The notes under the pieces: generated by a model
What the model was told of the DNA's origin: nothing
Seen by the model: only the letters and a program-made list of their open reading frames with translations
The model's database searches: none
Translations under genes and position numbers: made by a program
Assembly: GCA_037127255.1 (NCBI GenBank)
Contig: JBANSL010000003.1
Coordinates: 42,151,314 to 42,215,313 of the forward strand
DNA: 64,000 nt
Direction of reading: 5' to 3'
DNA from: Persicaria tinctoria
Lineage: Eukaryota; Streptophyta; Magnoliopsida; Caryophyllales; Polygonaceae
Shown here: positions 10,195 to 21,528 of the stretch, piece by piece
Numbering within the stretch: position 1 is the stretch's first letter
How the letters are laid out: every line of letters begins with the position of its first letter

Positions 10195-10944
10195 CCAATC
10201 CTCCATGTTCTCACTTGGGGGAAAAGGCTAGAGGGGAACGCTAGGGTTCTCTGCGGACTTTCGCACGCTTTGATGAATCCCCGCCTTCATGCCCATGAAG
10301 AAGCAGTCCCTATATCTATCCTGGATGAACTCCTGCCCAGCATCCTTGTTCAGCTATTCCGGCACCGCGCTCCGCATAAAGTCCCTGCCATCTGGGGTCT
10401 TCACCCAGTCATCTACGAGCTTGGTACGGTTGTGCGTGACTTTCAACCAAGAAATAACGATATCCCCATCCGTATGGGATCGGTATCTTTCCAGCTCGAT
10501 TACGCGGCGATTGGACTCTACGAAGGCCTTGCTCCGCTCGTCATTCGTCGTGACCAGCTTAGCCTCTAACTCGGAGGTTTTAGCCACGACGCTGGATGGA
10601 AAAGAAGACAGGGATTGCTGGGAAGACTCAAGCTCAACGCGCACCAACTCCAAATCCTCGGACAGTTTGTCGCCTTTTTCTCTCTCAGCGGCCAAGCTCT
10701 ATTCCACCTCTTCCAACCGTCGGCGAAGGGACTCAACCTCCTTTCGTGGTGTCTCTGCCTCCAGCAGCCTTTCCTTCATCCGTTCTAGGTTCTCCTCGAG
10801 ACCGCGGGCATGTTGGATCAGGCGTAGATACCTCCCCCAACCGTTGTGAGTGAATACGTATCCCTGATGGCAAAAACAAAGGGGGGGGGGGGCTTTCTCA
10901 ATGTTTAAACACATACCGACCAAAAAACAAAAATCATTGAGCAC
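10195..10944 (-). pseudogene. Coiled-coil C-terminal part of a 'putative gypsy type transposon' protein
   Basis: The minus-strand frame runs from HARGLEENLERMKERLLEAE through RRRLEEVE, an in-frame TAG, then SLAAEREKGDKLSEDLELV and long Leu/Glu/Lys-rich helices. It ends in a conserved-looking block (DDWVKTPDGRDFMRSAVPE) and an acidic tail (EDWNLEDEEGADISGDG). Heptad-like spacing suggests a coiled coil. This layout (PF04195-like domain, linker, coiled coil) is usual for gag-like proteins of plant Tat-type elements. Stops in the coiled coil, after VPE and after NPSVPL show decay. It continues the gene fragments at 10955-12320 and 12733-13083. Confidence 0.6.
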
Positions 10945-10954
10945 AACTCACTTA

Positions 10955-11520
10955 CCTAATTCCACCAGCGTTCCTGCTCCATCGTGAACTGCTCATCATT
11001 CAACTGGTACAGGTACCGTAGCTCCTCCACCCCGAGCTCCGTGGGAAATGCCAGCTGGTTGAGGACTTCCGAGTCAAAGCCATGCATCCGGTAAGCCGGG
11101 TGGTTCTGGGCATCTACATGCAAGACCGACACGTCACTATCAACTCCCTACCAAACAGGGAAAGGACACGACCTCTTTTTCTTCGGACGAGGCTTGAAAG
11201 TTCCCGCCTCGTGAGGAGAAGTGGGTCGGGGCGCCGCCGGGGCTGCCAAGGAAAGAGGATGAACTTCCGCGACAAGGGAAGCCTCTACGTCTATCACTTG
11301 GTGCTCTGTTTCTGCCGGCAGAATAGGAGAGAAAGAGATGTCAACCACGGTTTGTTCTTTCGTCGCTTTCTTGCTTTAGGGCTTGGAATCGAACGTTTTA
11401 GGGCGCATTAGAGCCCTCATCACATCGTTAGGAATCTTCCTCTTGGCAGATGAGGAGGGAGCAGAGGAGATCTTCATGGCATCCACCATCGACTTTAACT
11501 CCTGAGCGTTTGGAGAAGAA
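10955..11520 (-). pseudogene. Linker region of the same transposon protein
   Basis: Readable stretches include AQELKSMVDAMKISSAPSSS, KRKIPNDVMRALMRPKTF, a Pro/Ala-rich part (AAPAAPRPTSPHEAG) with a basic PRPKKKR, and QLAFPTELGVEELRYLYQLN ending near a possible splice site. Stops interrupt it at about 11358 and 11145. No enzyme motif is present. The low-complexity composition and position between the PF04195-like domain and the coiled coil support one original gene with introns. Confidence 0.5.
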
Positions 11521-11537
11521 TAAGAAGAAAGTAAGCC

Positions 11538-12329
11538 TCAGTACAAAAACAAACAAAGCGGAAGCAAAAACAAAAGTTTTTCTCTAATCCACCACGACCT
11601 ATCCGCGGGTGGGGAAGACTCAGGCACGCCCTCTCCAGCCTCAGAGGAGACACCACGTCCCTCCACGAGGGCTTCGTCCCCCACAGCGAACCTCCGCTCA
11701 ATCTCCTTCAGATCTGCCACGGCTTTACTCTTCATACGAGTGTAAAGGGGCAAATCGGTGTGGAAGTTCAGAACACGACGAGAAGGGTCCCAGACTAGAA
11801 ACCACTTATGCCTCCACTCTTGTTTGTTGGTGTTCCAATCCACTACCGGGGCACTGAGCTTCGCCTGGTAAAAGTTCTTATGGGTGCCTCCGTGGCCCAG
11901 ACTAAGCATGTTGCAAAGAAGGCTTAGGGTGGGTTGAACCCCGACCTCTAAACAACGCATGACGAAAGAAGAAAAAAAGAGCCAACTGTTCGACACCAAT
12001 CGGGCAGGGCTCAAGCCGCAAGCCTTTAGATAACGCTTAAATAAATTGTGTAGGGGGAGTCTTAACCCCTGAACCAAGTTTTCAATATAGACAACCAAGC
12101 AACCTGGGTAAGCATCCAGGCTCCCTCTGCCCTCCATAGGAAGACACAACACCACTCCCTCCGGCCAGGTAAAGACCCGCGCGATTACGCCCAGATCCTC
12201 TAGAGTGGTAAAAGTTCCTCCACTGTGGTCCTGGGCATTGGATGGGGCAATGGGAATCACCCTCTGCGGCAAATCGACCGGGATCGGACATGCTGGAGAA
12301 GGTTGGCAATCCCCTCTAAAAGGACACAT
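11538..12329 (-). pseudogene. Putative gypsy-type transposon domain (PF04195-like), main part
   Basis: The central part reads ENLVQGLRLPLHNLFKRYLK, then ACGLSPARLVSNSWLFFSSF, CLEVGVQPTLSLL and later NFYQAKLSAPVVDWNTNKQE-WRHKWFLVW. This pattern (GLRLPLH..., LSPAQL-N-W, LGV-PT...F, W..-FF-V) is characteristic of the 'putative gypsy type transposon'/putative plant transposon domain found in non-autonomous retroelements; its biochemical role is unknown to me. The upstream frame is cut by a 396-bp hAT MITE. Skipping the MITE and one target duplication restores the frame into the 12733-13054 fragment. The tail after ADRSW looks like intron sequence. Confidence 0.7.
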
Positions 12330-12732
12330 ACAGTTGGCAAAACCCGACCCGAACCCGAAAATCCGAACCGGTCGACTCGAAACTGATTATTCTAAACACC
12401 GACACAACCCGTCCATTTTGGACCCGAAAACCGAATAAACCAAACCCGATTAACCCGAAACCCATTAAGACCCGAACTCGTTATAACCAAAACCCGAAAT
12501 AACCTGAACTTTAAGCTACAATCTAGTAATTTTTTTTAAATGAATATTGAAATAATGAAAACCCGAGACAACTGAAAACCGAATAACCGAAACCCTATAA
12601 AACCGAAACCCGAACCCGACCCAACCGATTGACCAAATTATTAGACATTACCCGAAACCCGAATGACCCGAAACCCGACTAACCAAACCCAAACCCGACC
12701 CAACCCGCCCGATTGCCACCTCTAAGGACACA
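12321..12732. mobile_element. hAT-type MITE with 8-bp target-site duplication
   Basis: The element proper is 12329-12724 (396 bp). Its ends are TACAGTTGGCAA and, on the other strand, TAGAGGTGGCAA (10 of 12 matching). Perfect 8-bp duplications AGGACACA lie at 12321-12328 and 12725-12732. The inside consists of CCCGAACCCGAAA-type degenerate repeats and has no coding capacity. It interrupts the PF04195-like gene. Confidence 0.9.
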
Positions 12733-13083
12733 CCGCTAACACTCCTTCATCGTACAAGACCGGACGAAAGTCCCCCAGTATAGACGAAGAACGGTGCTCG
12801 GTCGGAAGGAAGAAAGGGCCAGCCAGCAAGTCAGTTCGGGAATCCCAGTCCTTGTAACAATGCTGAGACTCAGGGGACTCCAAAATTGAATCAGATCCCG
12901 GCGTCGAAGCGCCCTCACCTGACCGAAAAGAGTTGGAATCTGCGGGATAAGAGGTCTCATCGCGCACTCGACCAGGGGAAGAGTAGAAAGAGGGATCCCC
13001 GGAGGTCTTCGGCTGGCGAATGGTGACCTCTTCGGGAACGGCGATGCCACCCATAAGAAGCTTTCCCTCCGATTTTCCTTAAG
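12733..13083 (-). pseudogene. N-terminal part of the transposon protein, between MITE and solo LTR
   Basis: The frame MGGIAVPEEVTIRQPKTSGD continues to DEGVLAVCP and is then interrupted by the MITE. It is rich in Ser/Pro, and it is in frame with the downstream PF04195-like part once the MITE is ignored. Upstream it is cut by the solo LTR at 13089. The sequence beyond that LTR (14686-14747) carries a start codon and MSNSQSSSDIVHAIDKTP, probably the original N-terminus. A TAA appears where the two would meet, so an intron or a mutation lies between. Confidence 0.55.
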
Positions 13084-14685
13084 GCAGGTGTTAGGAGGAA
13101 AATCATGTATGAAATATAAATTCCATGTTCGCCTCCCTATTCTCCGCAAATTAATTACAAGATTTTCTCCCGCTGTAGTAGAAGGTAGACAGGATCAATC
13201 CACGAGGAAATGTGTCAGCGCACGCCTTTTCAGTTCCAGATCTCAGCAGAAAATTGACCAAAAGTGCGCTCGATATCGACCTTACCACTCGATATTGACC
13301 AAAAATATCGACCAACAGTTTCTCGAAATCGACCAACACAAAAACTTAAAATTCGTAATTTTTCGCAAACAGAACTCGAAATTAATGAAATGAACCAAAT
13401 AACTAAATACTTCAAAGATCAGGGTTTCAACACCACAACGATAACCATGGAAAATAACAAATAAAGGCATAAAAGATCATGCTTTTCATCATATAACCTT
13501 CGTTATTAACAAATAGGAAGATAGAGGCTTTCGCATAAACCCTAATTGTTACTAACCCTTTTTCGCATAATTAATCCAAGTTTTATTAAGATCACTTTCG
13601 CTTCAATAACAAAAATAAGGATCGCCTTCAACTTCCGCAAAAGAATAATGCTCGTAGGGATAGAAGACGAATTTGCATCAAAAGATTGTACCTTTTTGCA
13701 TCACCTCACATGGCTACCGTCGGGCTCACCCCGACCCTAGAAGTTGGGTGACTACTCACTCTTCATCATAAAGAAAGACATCAATAATAAAAGGGAACTA
13801 AATTGCATTAAATAAACTAAAGAAAGCTTACAACCGATCGAAGCCAAATCGCCTCTCAACTCTTCACCTTCTCTTGCCACAAGCTTCTCTCTTTCTCTCC
13901 CTCTCTCTCTATGTGACTAATTGTTACTAAAATTGAATGAATAAAACTCAGCCCCTAGGGCTTTATTTTTAGGCTTCATTCTCTAGCTAATCTAGGAAAG
14001 AACTATCCATCTCTATCTAAATCTCTCTATCTAAAGACATAAAGATTAAATTTGGAAATACAACAAATATATCTAAAAGGAAACTAGGATTAGTGTGGAT
14101 AGATCCTTCTTCTCTTGATAGAACTTGATAAATCTCCTCTTTAGTTGATAGAATAACTCTTGCTTAATGTGGAAGAAAGCCAGCTCAGCACTAGGGCTCG
14201 GACTGCTCGATTTCGGCCTCTGAAGGTTGGTCGATATCGACCAAGTTTGGTCGATATTGACCTATCTTCTCGGATTCATCATATGTCACTCGATTTCGGC
14301 TCCCTGGAGGAATTTCGACCGGGTTTTGGTCGATATTGACCAGTATGGTTAAAATCGACCTCTTATGTGTCTCTTCACTTGATCCTGATCTTCTAGTGGA
14401 AAATCGATCGGCTTCCTCGATATCGACCAAAAGTGGGTTGATATCGACGAGATCGTGTCGAGTCGATTTTTCTTGTTCTTTTCTCGATTTGTCCTGGTTC
14501 CGCTACTTCTTGACCTTGGACTTTCTGTAGTTGACTTCGAGCTTTTCCTCCATTCTCTGAATTGTTGTAAAATGCCTCGATTTCTGTGAAATTAAACAGA
14601 AACTAGCCCAAAATGTACAGAATATTTACAGAAATCGATATAAAAGATAGTATAAAACATGGTGAATTAGGCTCAAAATAGCGGG
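13084..14685 (-). mobile_element. Diverged solo LTR of the Athila-like family (subfamily S)
   Basis: The LTR body is 13089-14680. It starts TGTTAGGAGGAAAATCATG, is alignable with the A/B/C/E LTRs throughout, and ends GGCTCAAAATA. The flanks GCAGG (13084-13088) and GCGGG (14681-14685) look like a target duplication with one change. No internal region accompanies it, so it is a solo LTR. Its repeated motif is TCGATATCGACCA rather than TCGATCTCGACAA. Stem-loops occur at 14231-14260 and 14417-14447. The TATA box is decayed (TAAAAATAAA on the minus strand near 13962-13971). Confidence 0.85.
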
Positions 14686-14747
14686 GTTTTATCAATAGCA
14701 TGAACGATGTCGGAACTACTTTGGGAGTTCGACATGGCGAGGTCTGT
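14686..14747 (-). pseudogene. Likely N-terminal exon of the PF04195-like protein
   Basis: The minus strand has an ATG at about 14735-14737 followed by SNSQSSSDIVHAIDKTP. It is preceded by a leader without upstream frames of note and, some 260 bp further upstream, by TATAAATAGGGG. The frame is cut by the solo LTR. It is assigned to the downstream gene only by position and strand. Confidence 0.4.
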
Positions 14748-15781
14748 TTAGAGAACACTAAGAAGAGGCGATTAAAGAGGAAACCTACTAACCAACAAGA
14801 AGTAAAAAACATGCCCGAGAGAACCCGCGTTCAATCCGGGGTCAAGAGAACTAAAATAAGACTAAGAATATAGCGTAAAAAGAAAGGCGCGAAAAGAAAG
14901 TAAAGGAAAGCATTTTTACGTGAATAGGCTGAGAGGACACGAGGGTTGTAAAAACAGAGAACGGTAAAAAGTGAGAGTGAAAAATACCCCTATTTATAGC
15001 CCCCCTTCAACCGACAGTTCGTCTCCTACATCAATGCACGTGTCGTACTCCTGACGCACATCAATCATTTAAACGGACATAGCGTGAACAGGCGCAGTAA
15101 GCCCATTTCGGTATGATGACTTCGAACCACGACACGATCTCTCAGGTCCCCTCATGACTCAAGGAGTTATGATGATGACCAAAAATAGCAGGAAAAGGGG
15201 AAAAGAAAAAAGCAAGAAAAGAAGGAAAGATGGGTCATCGCGGACGAAACTAGTAAGCGGTCCGCGGATGTAAGCGGCATGCAATCCGGACAGATATCAA
15301 ACATGCTCACCACCCACGCACCCTCCTCTATAGAACGCGTGGCAGCTATAACGCGACATGTGGCTTAAAGTAAGAAATGCCTCACTCAAGGAGGGATGCG
15401 GGCATACACTATATAAACGAAGATGCACTCTAAGAAAGAGGCTTTTTCGGAAAACCAAAAGGAGGGTCTTGAATTACAAAGAAAGGGGAAAGGAGACAAA
15501 CAAGAGAATACCGACTTATTCGCACAGTCATCGCAAATCAACATAATCGCCCAGAAGGCGAGGATCCAAGTATTAGAATTAGGGGTCGTTCGAACATTAC
15601 CCCATCTCCCTCCATCTTCTCTACTCTAGAGCAAGAACCTATCCTATCCGAAGGGCTTTGATGAAATCGACGCCCGAAATGTAGAACGAGCCGCAGACAG
15701 GCTCAACGGCGCTAGGCTTGTATCGACCTCCAACCGCCGAGATCCGAGCCCGGGTAAGCCCGTCTTAGGACATAAGGTCAC
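14748..15781. other. Leader/LTR-like DNA with two divergent promoters
   Basis: The minus strand carries TATAAATA (14991-14998) in the context GGGCTATAAATAGGGG, which could drive the PF04195-like gene. The plus strand carries TATATAAA (15410-15417) after a GGAGGGATGCGGGC block, the look of a second LTR promoter in the other orientation. The block is cut by element B at 15782. No conserved protein is visible. Confidence 0.4.
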
Positions 15782-17940
15782 TGTTGTAAGGAAGGGAAAT
15801 CAAGTATGAAATATAACAAAATAAATCAAACCAGATTTAGGCCCACGCAAATAATTACAAGACTCCCTCCAATGTAGTAAGAGAAAGTCAGGATCGATCC
15901 ACGAGGAAGTGTGTCAGCGGATCCTAGGCAACTGTAAATCTCACAGAAAAAGCAAGCAGAAAAGACAGAAACAATGAAACAAAGAAAGAAAGACAAATGA
16001 AAGCAAGAAATAAAACAAAGGCAGAAGATACTCGATCTCGACAAAGCTCCCCGCGATCGACAAATAACAGGAGAAACACAGAAACTTCAGAATCGACGAC
16101 ATAAGCTCAATCTAGACAAATCAGTACTCGATCTCGACAAAAGGAACTCGAGATCGACAAGAAATAGCAGAAACAGAAACTTCGGAGTCGAAAACAAAAA
16201 CAGAAACTCAACTCGATATAGACCAAAGCCAACTCGATCTAGACCAGTGCCTACTCGAGATCGACAAGCCTCTTCTAGATCGACTAAAAACTCAGAAAAC
16301 TGTAAACTTGCAGATTCGAACAGAGAACTCAGATTTTGACAGAAATAAATCAATATATAAAGAACTTCCAAAGCCAGGGTATCAACACCACAACGATAAC
16401 CATGCAAAGTAACACACAAAGGCATAAAAGATCATGCTTTCCATCAAAATAACTTTCGTTAGTAACAAATAGGCATATAGAGGCTTTCGCATAAATCCTA
16501 GTTGTTACTAACCCTTTTTCACATAATTAATCCAAGTTGCATTAAGATCACTTTCGCTTCAATAACACAAACAAGGATCACCTTCCACTATCGCAAAAGA
16601 ATCATGCTCATAGGGATAGAAGATGAACTACATAACAAGATTGTACCTTTACCGCATCACCTCACATGGCCACCGTCGGGCTCACCCCAGCCCCAGAAGT
16701 GGGTGGACTACTCGCTCTTCATCGCAATAGCAGACATTGATGTATGAAAAGAAACTTGCATTAAACTATATTCAAAGTCTTTACAATCCCGGCAATCCAA
16801 CTTTCGCTGAATGCCAAAACCCTAAAACCTTCTAACTCCTAAACCTTCTATGTGGAACTACTTCTCTAACTTGTTAATTGAATGAATGAAAAACTAGCCC
16901 CTAAGGCTTTATTTAGAGCCTTCTATTCCTTGCTAATCAAGGATAGAAGATATCTATCTATATCTAAAAGGCTTAAAAGATAAATAAATGTAATTTAGGA
17001 ATTAAATCTATAAAGAGGAAAAGAAATCTTAAATAGGTAAATATCTTCTTGTTGATAGATCTTGTCTTCCATGGATAGTTGATAGATAGATGTAGGATAG
17101 ATCTCGGCTTCCTCGATCTCCTTCGGCTCTAAGGACTCCCACAACACGTAGGACTGCTCAAACCGCGTAACACGGCTTCGGATGCGGCTCGTTGATCTCG
17201 ACTAGGGCTCGCCGATCTCGAGTAGACATGGTCGTCTACTTGGGATGACTGGGCTTCTCGGGTGGCTCTGCTCGATCGGGCTCGCCTCTTGGCTCCTAGC
17301 TCTTCGATCTCGACTAAGCAACTCGAGATCGAGTAGAATCTTGCGTCGAGGATGGCTAACTTGTGATGTCGGGCAACTTCTTCCTAGACAGGCTCGGTCA
17401 GACACGGTGCTGGTCCTCGATATCGACAAGCCTCCTCGAGATCGAGTAAGGTTGGCTCGACGTCTCCGTCTTCGGCTTCTCGACTTGTCACAACTCGTCG
17501 ACTCCGGACATGGCATCACATCATTGTCGATCTCGACTAGGTGTACTCGAGATCGAGTAGGGTTCTGGGAGTCAGGTTGCTCTGGCTCTGTTTCTCGATC
17601 AGTGCTTAGTCGACAAGGCATGTGGTCGGACACCTTCATCGAGATCGAGTAGCAGTACTCTAGATCGAGTAACTCTGGGTCCTAGCTTGATTCGACTGGT
17701 TCCGCTGCTTCTTCACCTTGGACTTCTGTAGTTGATTTCCGTGCTTTTTCGACCTTCCTTAGAACTGCTGTAATTTGCCTCGAATTCTGCGAAATTAAAC
17801 AGAAACTGGTGTAGACTCCATAATTTGGCAAATAAACATAAACTACATAGATTCTTTATTATCTTAGCCCAAATGCATGAAATGTATGCAGAAAACGATA
17901 GAAAAGTTATTGTAAAACATGGTAGATTCAGCTCACAACA
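15782..17940 (-). repeat. 3' LTR of copy B
   Basis: It starts TGTTGTAAGGAAGG and ends CTCACAACA. TCGA-motif arrays lie at 16028-16290 (U5 side) and 17195-17672 (U3 side). The TATA position is mutated here (TCTAAATAAA on the minus strand near 16908). The hairpin at 17527-17536/17547-17556 keeps the 30-nt span with a 10-bp stem. Confidence 0.9.
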
Positions 17941-19440
17941 AACACCCGATACTTAAGCTTGCTTGTCCTCAAGCAATACTTTTAATTGTCATTCAGGGAA
18001 AGAAATTAAAACTCTCAACATATCAGATTCATTCTTATAAATCCCTGCAATCAATTACCATCATCGAAAAGGTACTAGTGTAACAGATCCATGCATGTGC
18101 AAATATACAAAAGCAACATCTACTCACAAAAGAAGGGTTATGTAAAAACAATTTATGTGACAAAGCATTAATAATCAAGAGGACTTTAATTTAAGCTCAA
18201 ATAAGGAGTAGATTGGTAAAAGGCTAAAGGTGGGCAATTTTTTTGCAATGTGGTGCTTTTGATCCGGGGAAATGGAGTACTTTCCAAACTGAATTTCATA
18301 CCACATTCTTTCTCGTAGGATTCATCACCTTTTATAATGCTTTTTCTCAATAATAATGCTTTTACCTCTCTGACCTCAGCACTGCCTTCTCGCGAGTCGC
18401 AAACATGAGTGTCATGAATGGCCCCGGATACTTAGTGCTTTGGACTCCTCACAATGTGTCCCATCTCGCCAAACTATTATTTTAGCAAGAAGGGTCAATC
18501 TACCTTTATCTCCTGAGGTGATTGGATTTTTTCTCACTCATTAAATTTTCCATATTTTTCTAACATTCTCCTACCAAACTCCAATAATGACAATAAAAAC
18601 ACAACAATCATCTAACATCTCCATAATGTAACATCATTCTCAACATAATCCCCGGATAGGAAATAAGGTAAAGAATGGCAATATTTAGATCATGTGGAGC
18701 AATAATTGAAATAAGACATAATATGGCTTTGTGTAATGCATAAGCATAGGTATGGCTAGGAATATCAACATATGAGCATTATATGGAAATATAAAGCCCT
18801 CCATCCTCTTATCATGCAACATGTCAAAAGCAACTTCAAATTTTTCCTCTTTTCATGGTTTTCATGAAATAATGCACTTCATTGTGACTTCCCTTTAATA
18901 GGCAATTTCATGCTATATCTCTAATGAATCTAATTTTGCGTCGTCGAGTTCAATATAAAGCTTCCATGACATTAATCAAAAAATTTCAATGGGGGTCATT
19001 TTTCTCAAACTTTTGGAAAACATGTATATAAACACATAAATAAATAATATATTCCAAAATAGCCATGTAGCATTTCAAGAAATAAACCTCTAAATATGCA
19101 CACATAATGTCAAATATGGGAAATATGCATAAAGTAAGCCCTTCCCCCACCCCATACTTAAACATTACAGTGTCCTCACTGTATAAAAATAAGGGTAAAG
19201 AAAGAAACTCACTAGACAGGTGTGCAGGGCCTTTTGATATCGAATGAAAGAATCGCCTGGGCCGAGTCAATATAGCTTGCTTCTATCCATGCACATGAAA
19301 AGTGTAGAAGACATATACCCACAATAGAAAAACTAAAAGTGTTCAAAACCAAAAACAAACAAAACAATGTCCAAAAAGTCCCAAAATAAATGTCTATTTA
19401 CAAGCTCTAGATTTTATAGTCGCTAGGCCGACTTTCTCCA
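17941..19440 (-). other. 3' untranslated internal region of copy B
   Basis: Non-coding. It is alignable with 1743-3229, 39631-41142 and 62475-63964. The polypurine tract is at its left edge (minus strand AAGTATCGGGTGTT, one change from the other copies). Confidence 0.7.
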
Positions 19441-19815
19441 TTAAGCTAAATGTGGCATTTGCATGGCCCATATAGCTTGGGCTTCAAATAGAACTCCATT
19501 CTTGTCCATCAGCTGTAATCTTCCTGAATGGATCTTGTGCACCACGAAAGGTCCCATCCTCTTCTTGTTGAATTTGTTAGGGAACCAATGATCCTTTGAT
19601 TTAGAGACATAGAGCTTGTCTCCAATTTCATACTCTTTGGGCTCATCATTGGATATCCTACATAAGCGCAAATACCAAGGCAAATATCTCCCATGTATAG
19701 ATAAATCTTGAATGGAAATGGGAGAAGAAAGATCCATACCTTTGCTTACCTTTACAGAGACGGAATCGGGGACCACAATGTTTGGTCGATCTCGAGTAGG
19801 TGTAGTCGATCTCAA
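19441..19815 (-). pseudogene. Integrase C-terminal remnant, copy B
   Basis: It carries the same EYEIGDKLYVSKSKDHWFPN, KKRMGPFVVHKIH, LQLMDKNGVLFEAQA pattern as copies A and C. In Athila-type integrases this segment follows the catalytic core and contacts DNA; here the core is absent. A Ser/Asp linker with RDRPNIVVPDSVSVKV precedes it. Frame breaks separate it from the protease upstream. Confidence 0.7.
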
Positions 19816-19971
19816 CGAGTTTTCAGGTTCTAGTGGTGAGCTGCTCGAGGATGCAAGAGCTGGAGAAGCTTGGTCGATCTCGACTAAGGTGGTCGATCTC
19901 GAGTAGGTTTGGCCGTCTGGTGGAGTCAGTGTCGAGGAAGGTGAAGTCGACGCATGGAGTGCTTGGTCGAT

Positions 19972-20965
19972 CTAGAGTAGTGTACTCGATCTCGAGAAGG
20001 GCTCGACTTCTGTCTGGCTACTCGACGACGCTGGTGCTGGTGGAGGCTCCTGGTTTTGGTCGAGGTCGACTAGAGTCCTCGAGGTCGAGGAATCTTGGTC
20101 AATTTTGACCCCATACTTGGTTCCTGTCAAGGCATCCGAAAAATAGTTAGTCCATAACGACGTACCTTGGTCTGTGTTGATTGGATTCTCTGTGTCCTCC
20201 TTTAGGATTGCCATGATCTCCTCCACCTGGGCCTCCATATCCCTCTTTTCCAGCTCCTCATGGGTCATATTTCTTACCTTGGGTTCCCCGCAGGTGATGT
20301 AGCCAGCTGAGATAGATATTACCTCTTCGATTGGACCTGTATGCCTTTCAGTTTTATTAAAAGAATACTCAATTACCTCATCGCTGGTGTTGAAAGTGAG
20401 CACTCCTTTCCTCACGCTTATGTTGGCATCCACCGTCGCCAAGAAGGGTCTTCCTAGAATAATTGGACAAGCAGGGTCTTCTTGCATATCAACAACTAGG
20501 AAATCAGTAGGGACAAAGAATTTACCTACTTGTACTGGCACATTGTCCACCATGCGTGTTGGAATGACCATTGTGTTGTTGGCCATGTAAAGTCGAGCAT
20601 CCACAGGCTCTAGGGCACCTATCTTAATCTTGGACCAAATTGTTAAAGGCATTATGCTCACACTAGCTCTAAGATCACATAAAGCATTAATTTTATATGG
20701 ACCAAATCCAATTGTTATAGCAAACTTACCTGGATCTGGCCTCTTCTCCAGTATGTCCAAATGGTTGCATTCCTCTGTAATCTCAGCCATTGATCGCTTT
20801 TTGCTCAGAATATCCTTCAGGAACTTGACATAGGATGGCATTTCATTGAGAGCTTCTGTGAAGGGGATGGTGACATTGAGTTTCTGAAGCATCTTGATGA
20901 AGCGCTGAAATTTCTTTTCTACTGGGTCCTTTGGAGATTTTGTGGGGAAAGGCAGCTTCTTTTTC
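19972..20965 (-). pseudogene. Aspartic protease with broken active site, copy B
   Basis: The frame starts MLQKLNVTIPFTEALNEMP and passes YVKFLKDILSKKRSMAEITE, a conserved pre-protease helix block of plant gypsy elements. It reaches ALCDLRASVSIMPLTIW and CPIILGRPFLATVDANISV. The catalytic DLGAS of copies A and C reads DLRAS here. A Gly-to-Arg change next to the catalytic Asp should abolish activity. The tail holds the repeat linker (TLVDLDQ, EPFSRSSTLL). Upstream sequence to about 20965 (Lys/Phe-rich) belongs to the same protein, but a stop interrupts it. Confidence 0.8.
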
Positions 20966-21005
20966 TAATTCGGGGCCAGAACAGATGTCGGAGGTGCTGC
21001 AACAT

Positions 21006-21414
21006 TCTCGATCTCATCCTGCCCTTACTCGATCTCGACCACATCGTTGTCGATCTCGACCACTGTAGTCGACTTCGGGTTGTTGTGTAGTGCAGACGAT
21101 GGTTTCTGTATTTTCTTCTCGAGATCGAGTAGGCCCTCCTCGAGTTCGACTAAGGTGTTGTCGACGTCGACTTGCTGCTGGTCGAGTTGCTGTTCTTTAT
21201 TCTGCTGCTTTCCGACTTCTTGCTCTTGCAGTTGATGGCCGCTTCTGAGTTTTACAGCAGCGATGTGTTCGGTCTTTCCCTTAGGATTTGGTTCTGAAGA
21301 TCCAGGGAGCGAACCTGACTGTCTAGGGATTCCTGCTGCTAGCTGGCCTATCTGTGTATCAACTGATTTCCGCCATATATCAATTTCCCCAAGCCTAGAG
21401 TTGACACCTTGCAT
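21006..21414 (-). pseudogene. Linker between gag and protease, copy B
   Basis: It reads QIGQLAAGIPRQSGSLPG, HIAAVKLRSGHQL, a Gln-rich run and then VDNTLVELEEGLLDLEKKIQ. The last part is again encoded by the TCGA motif. A lysine-rich GHIAxVxLRSG-type phrase is typical downstream of the gag zinc knuckle in Athila/Tat proteins. No catalytic residue is present. Confidence 0.65.
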
Positions 21415-21528
21415 CTGAGTGTAGACGGAGTTGAAGAACTGCTTAGTTTCTGAATGATTCCTCCGTATTTCCTCCAGGAATGTCTGTATATCATCCCTTT
21501 TCTGGTCTCTTTCCGGATGTCCTGGAGC

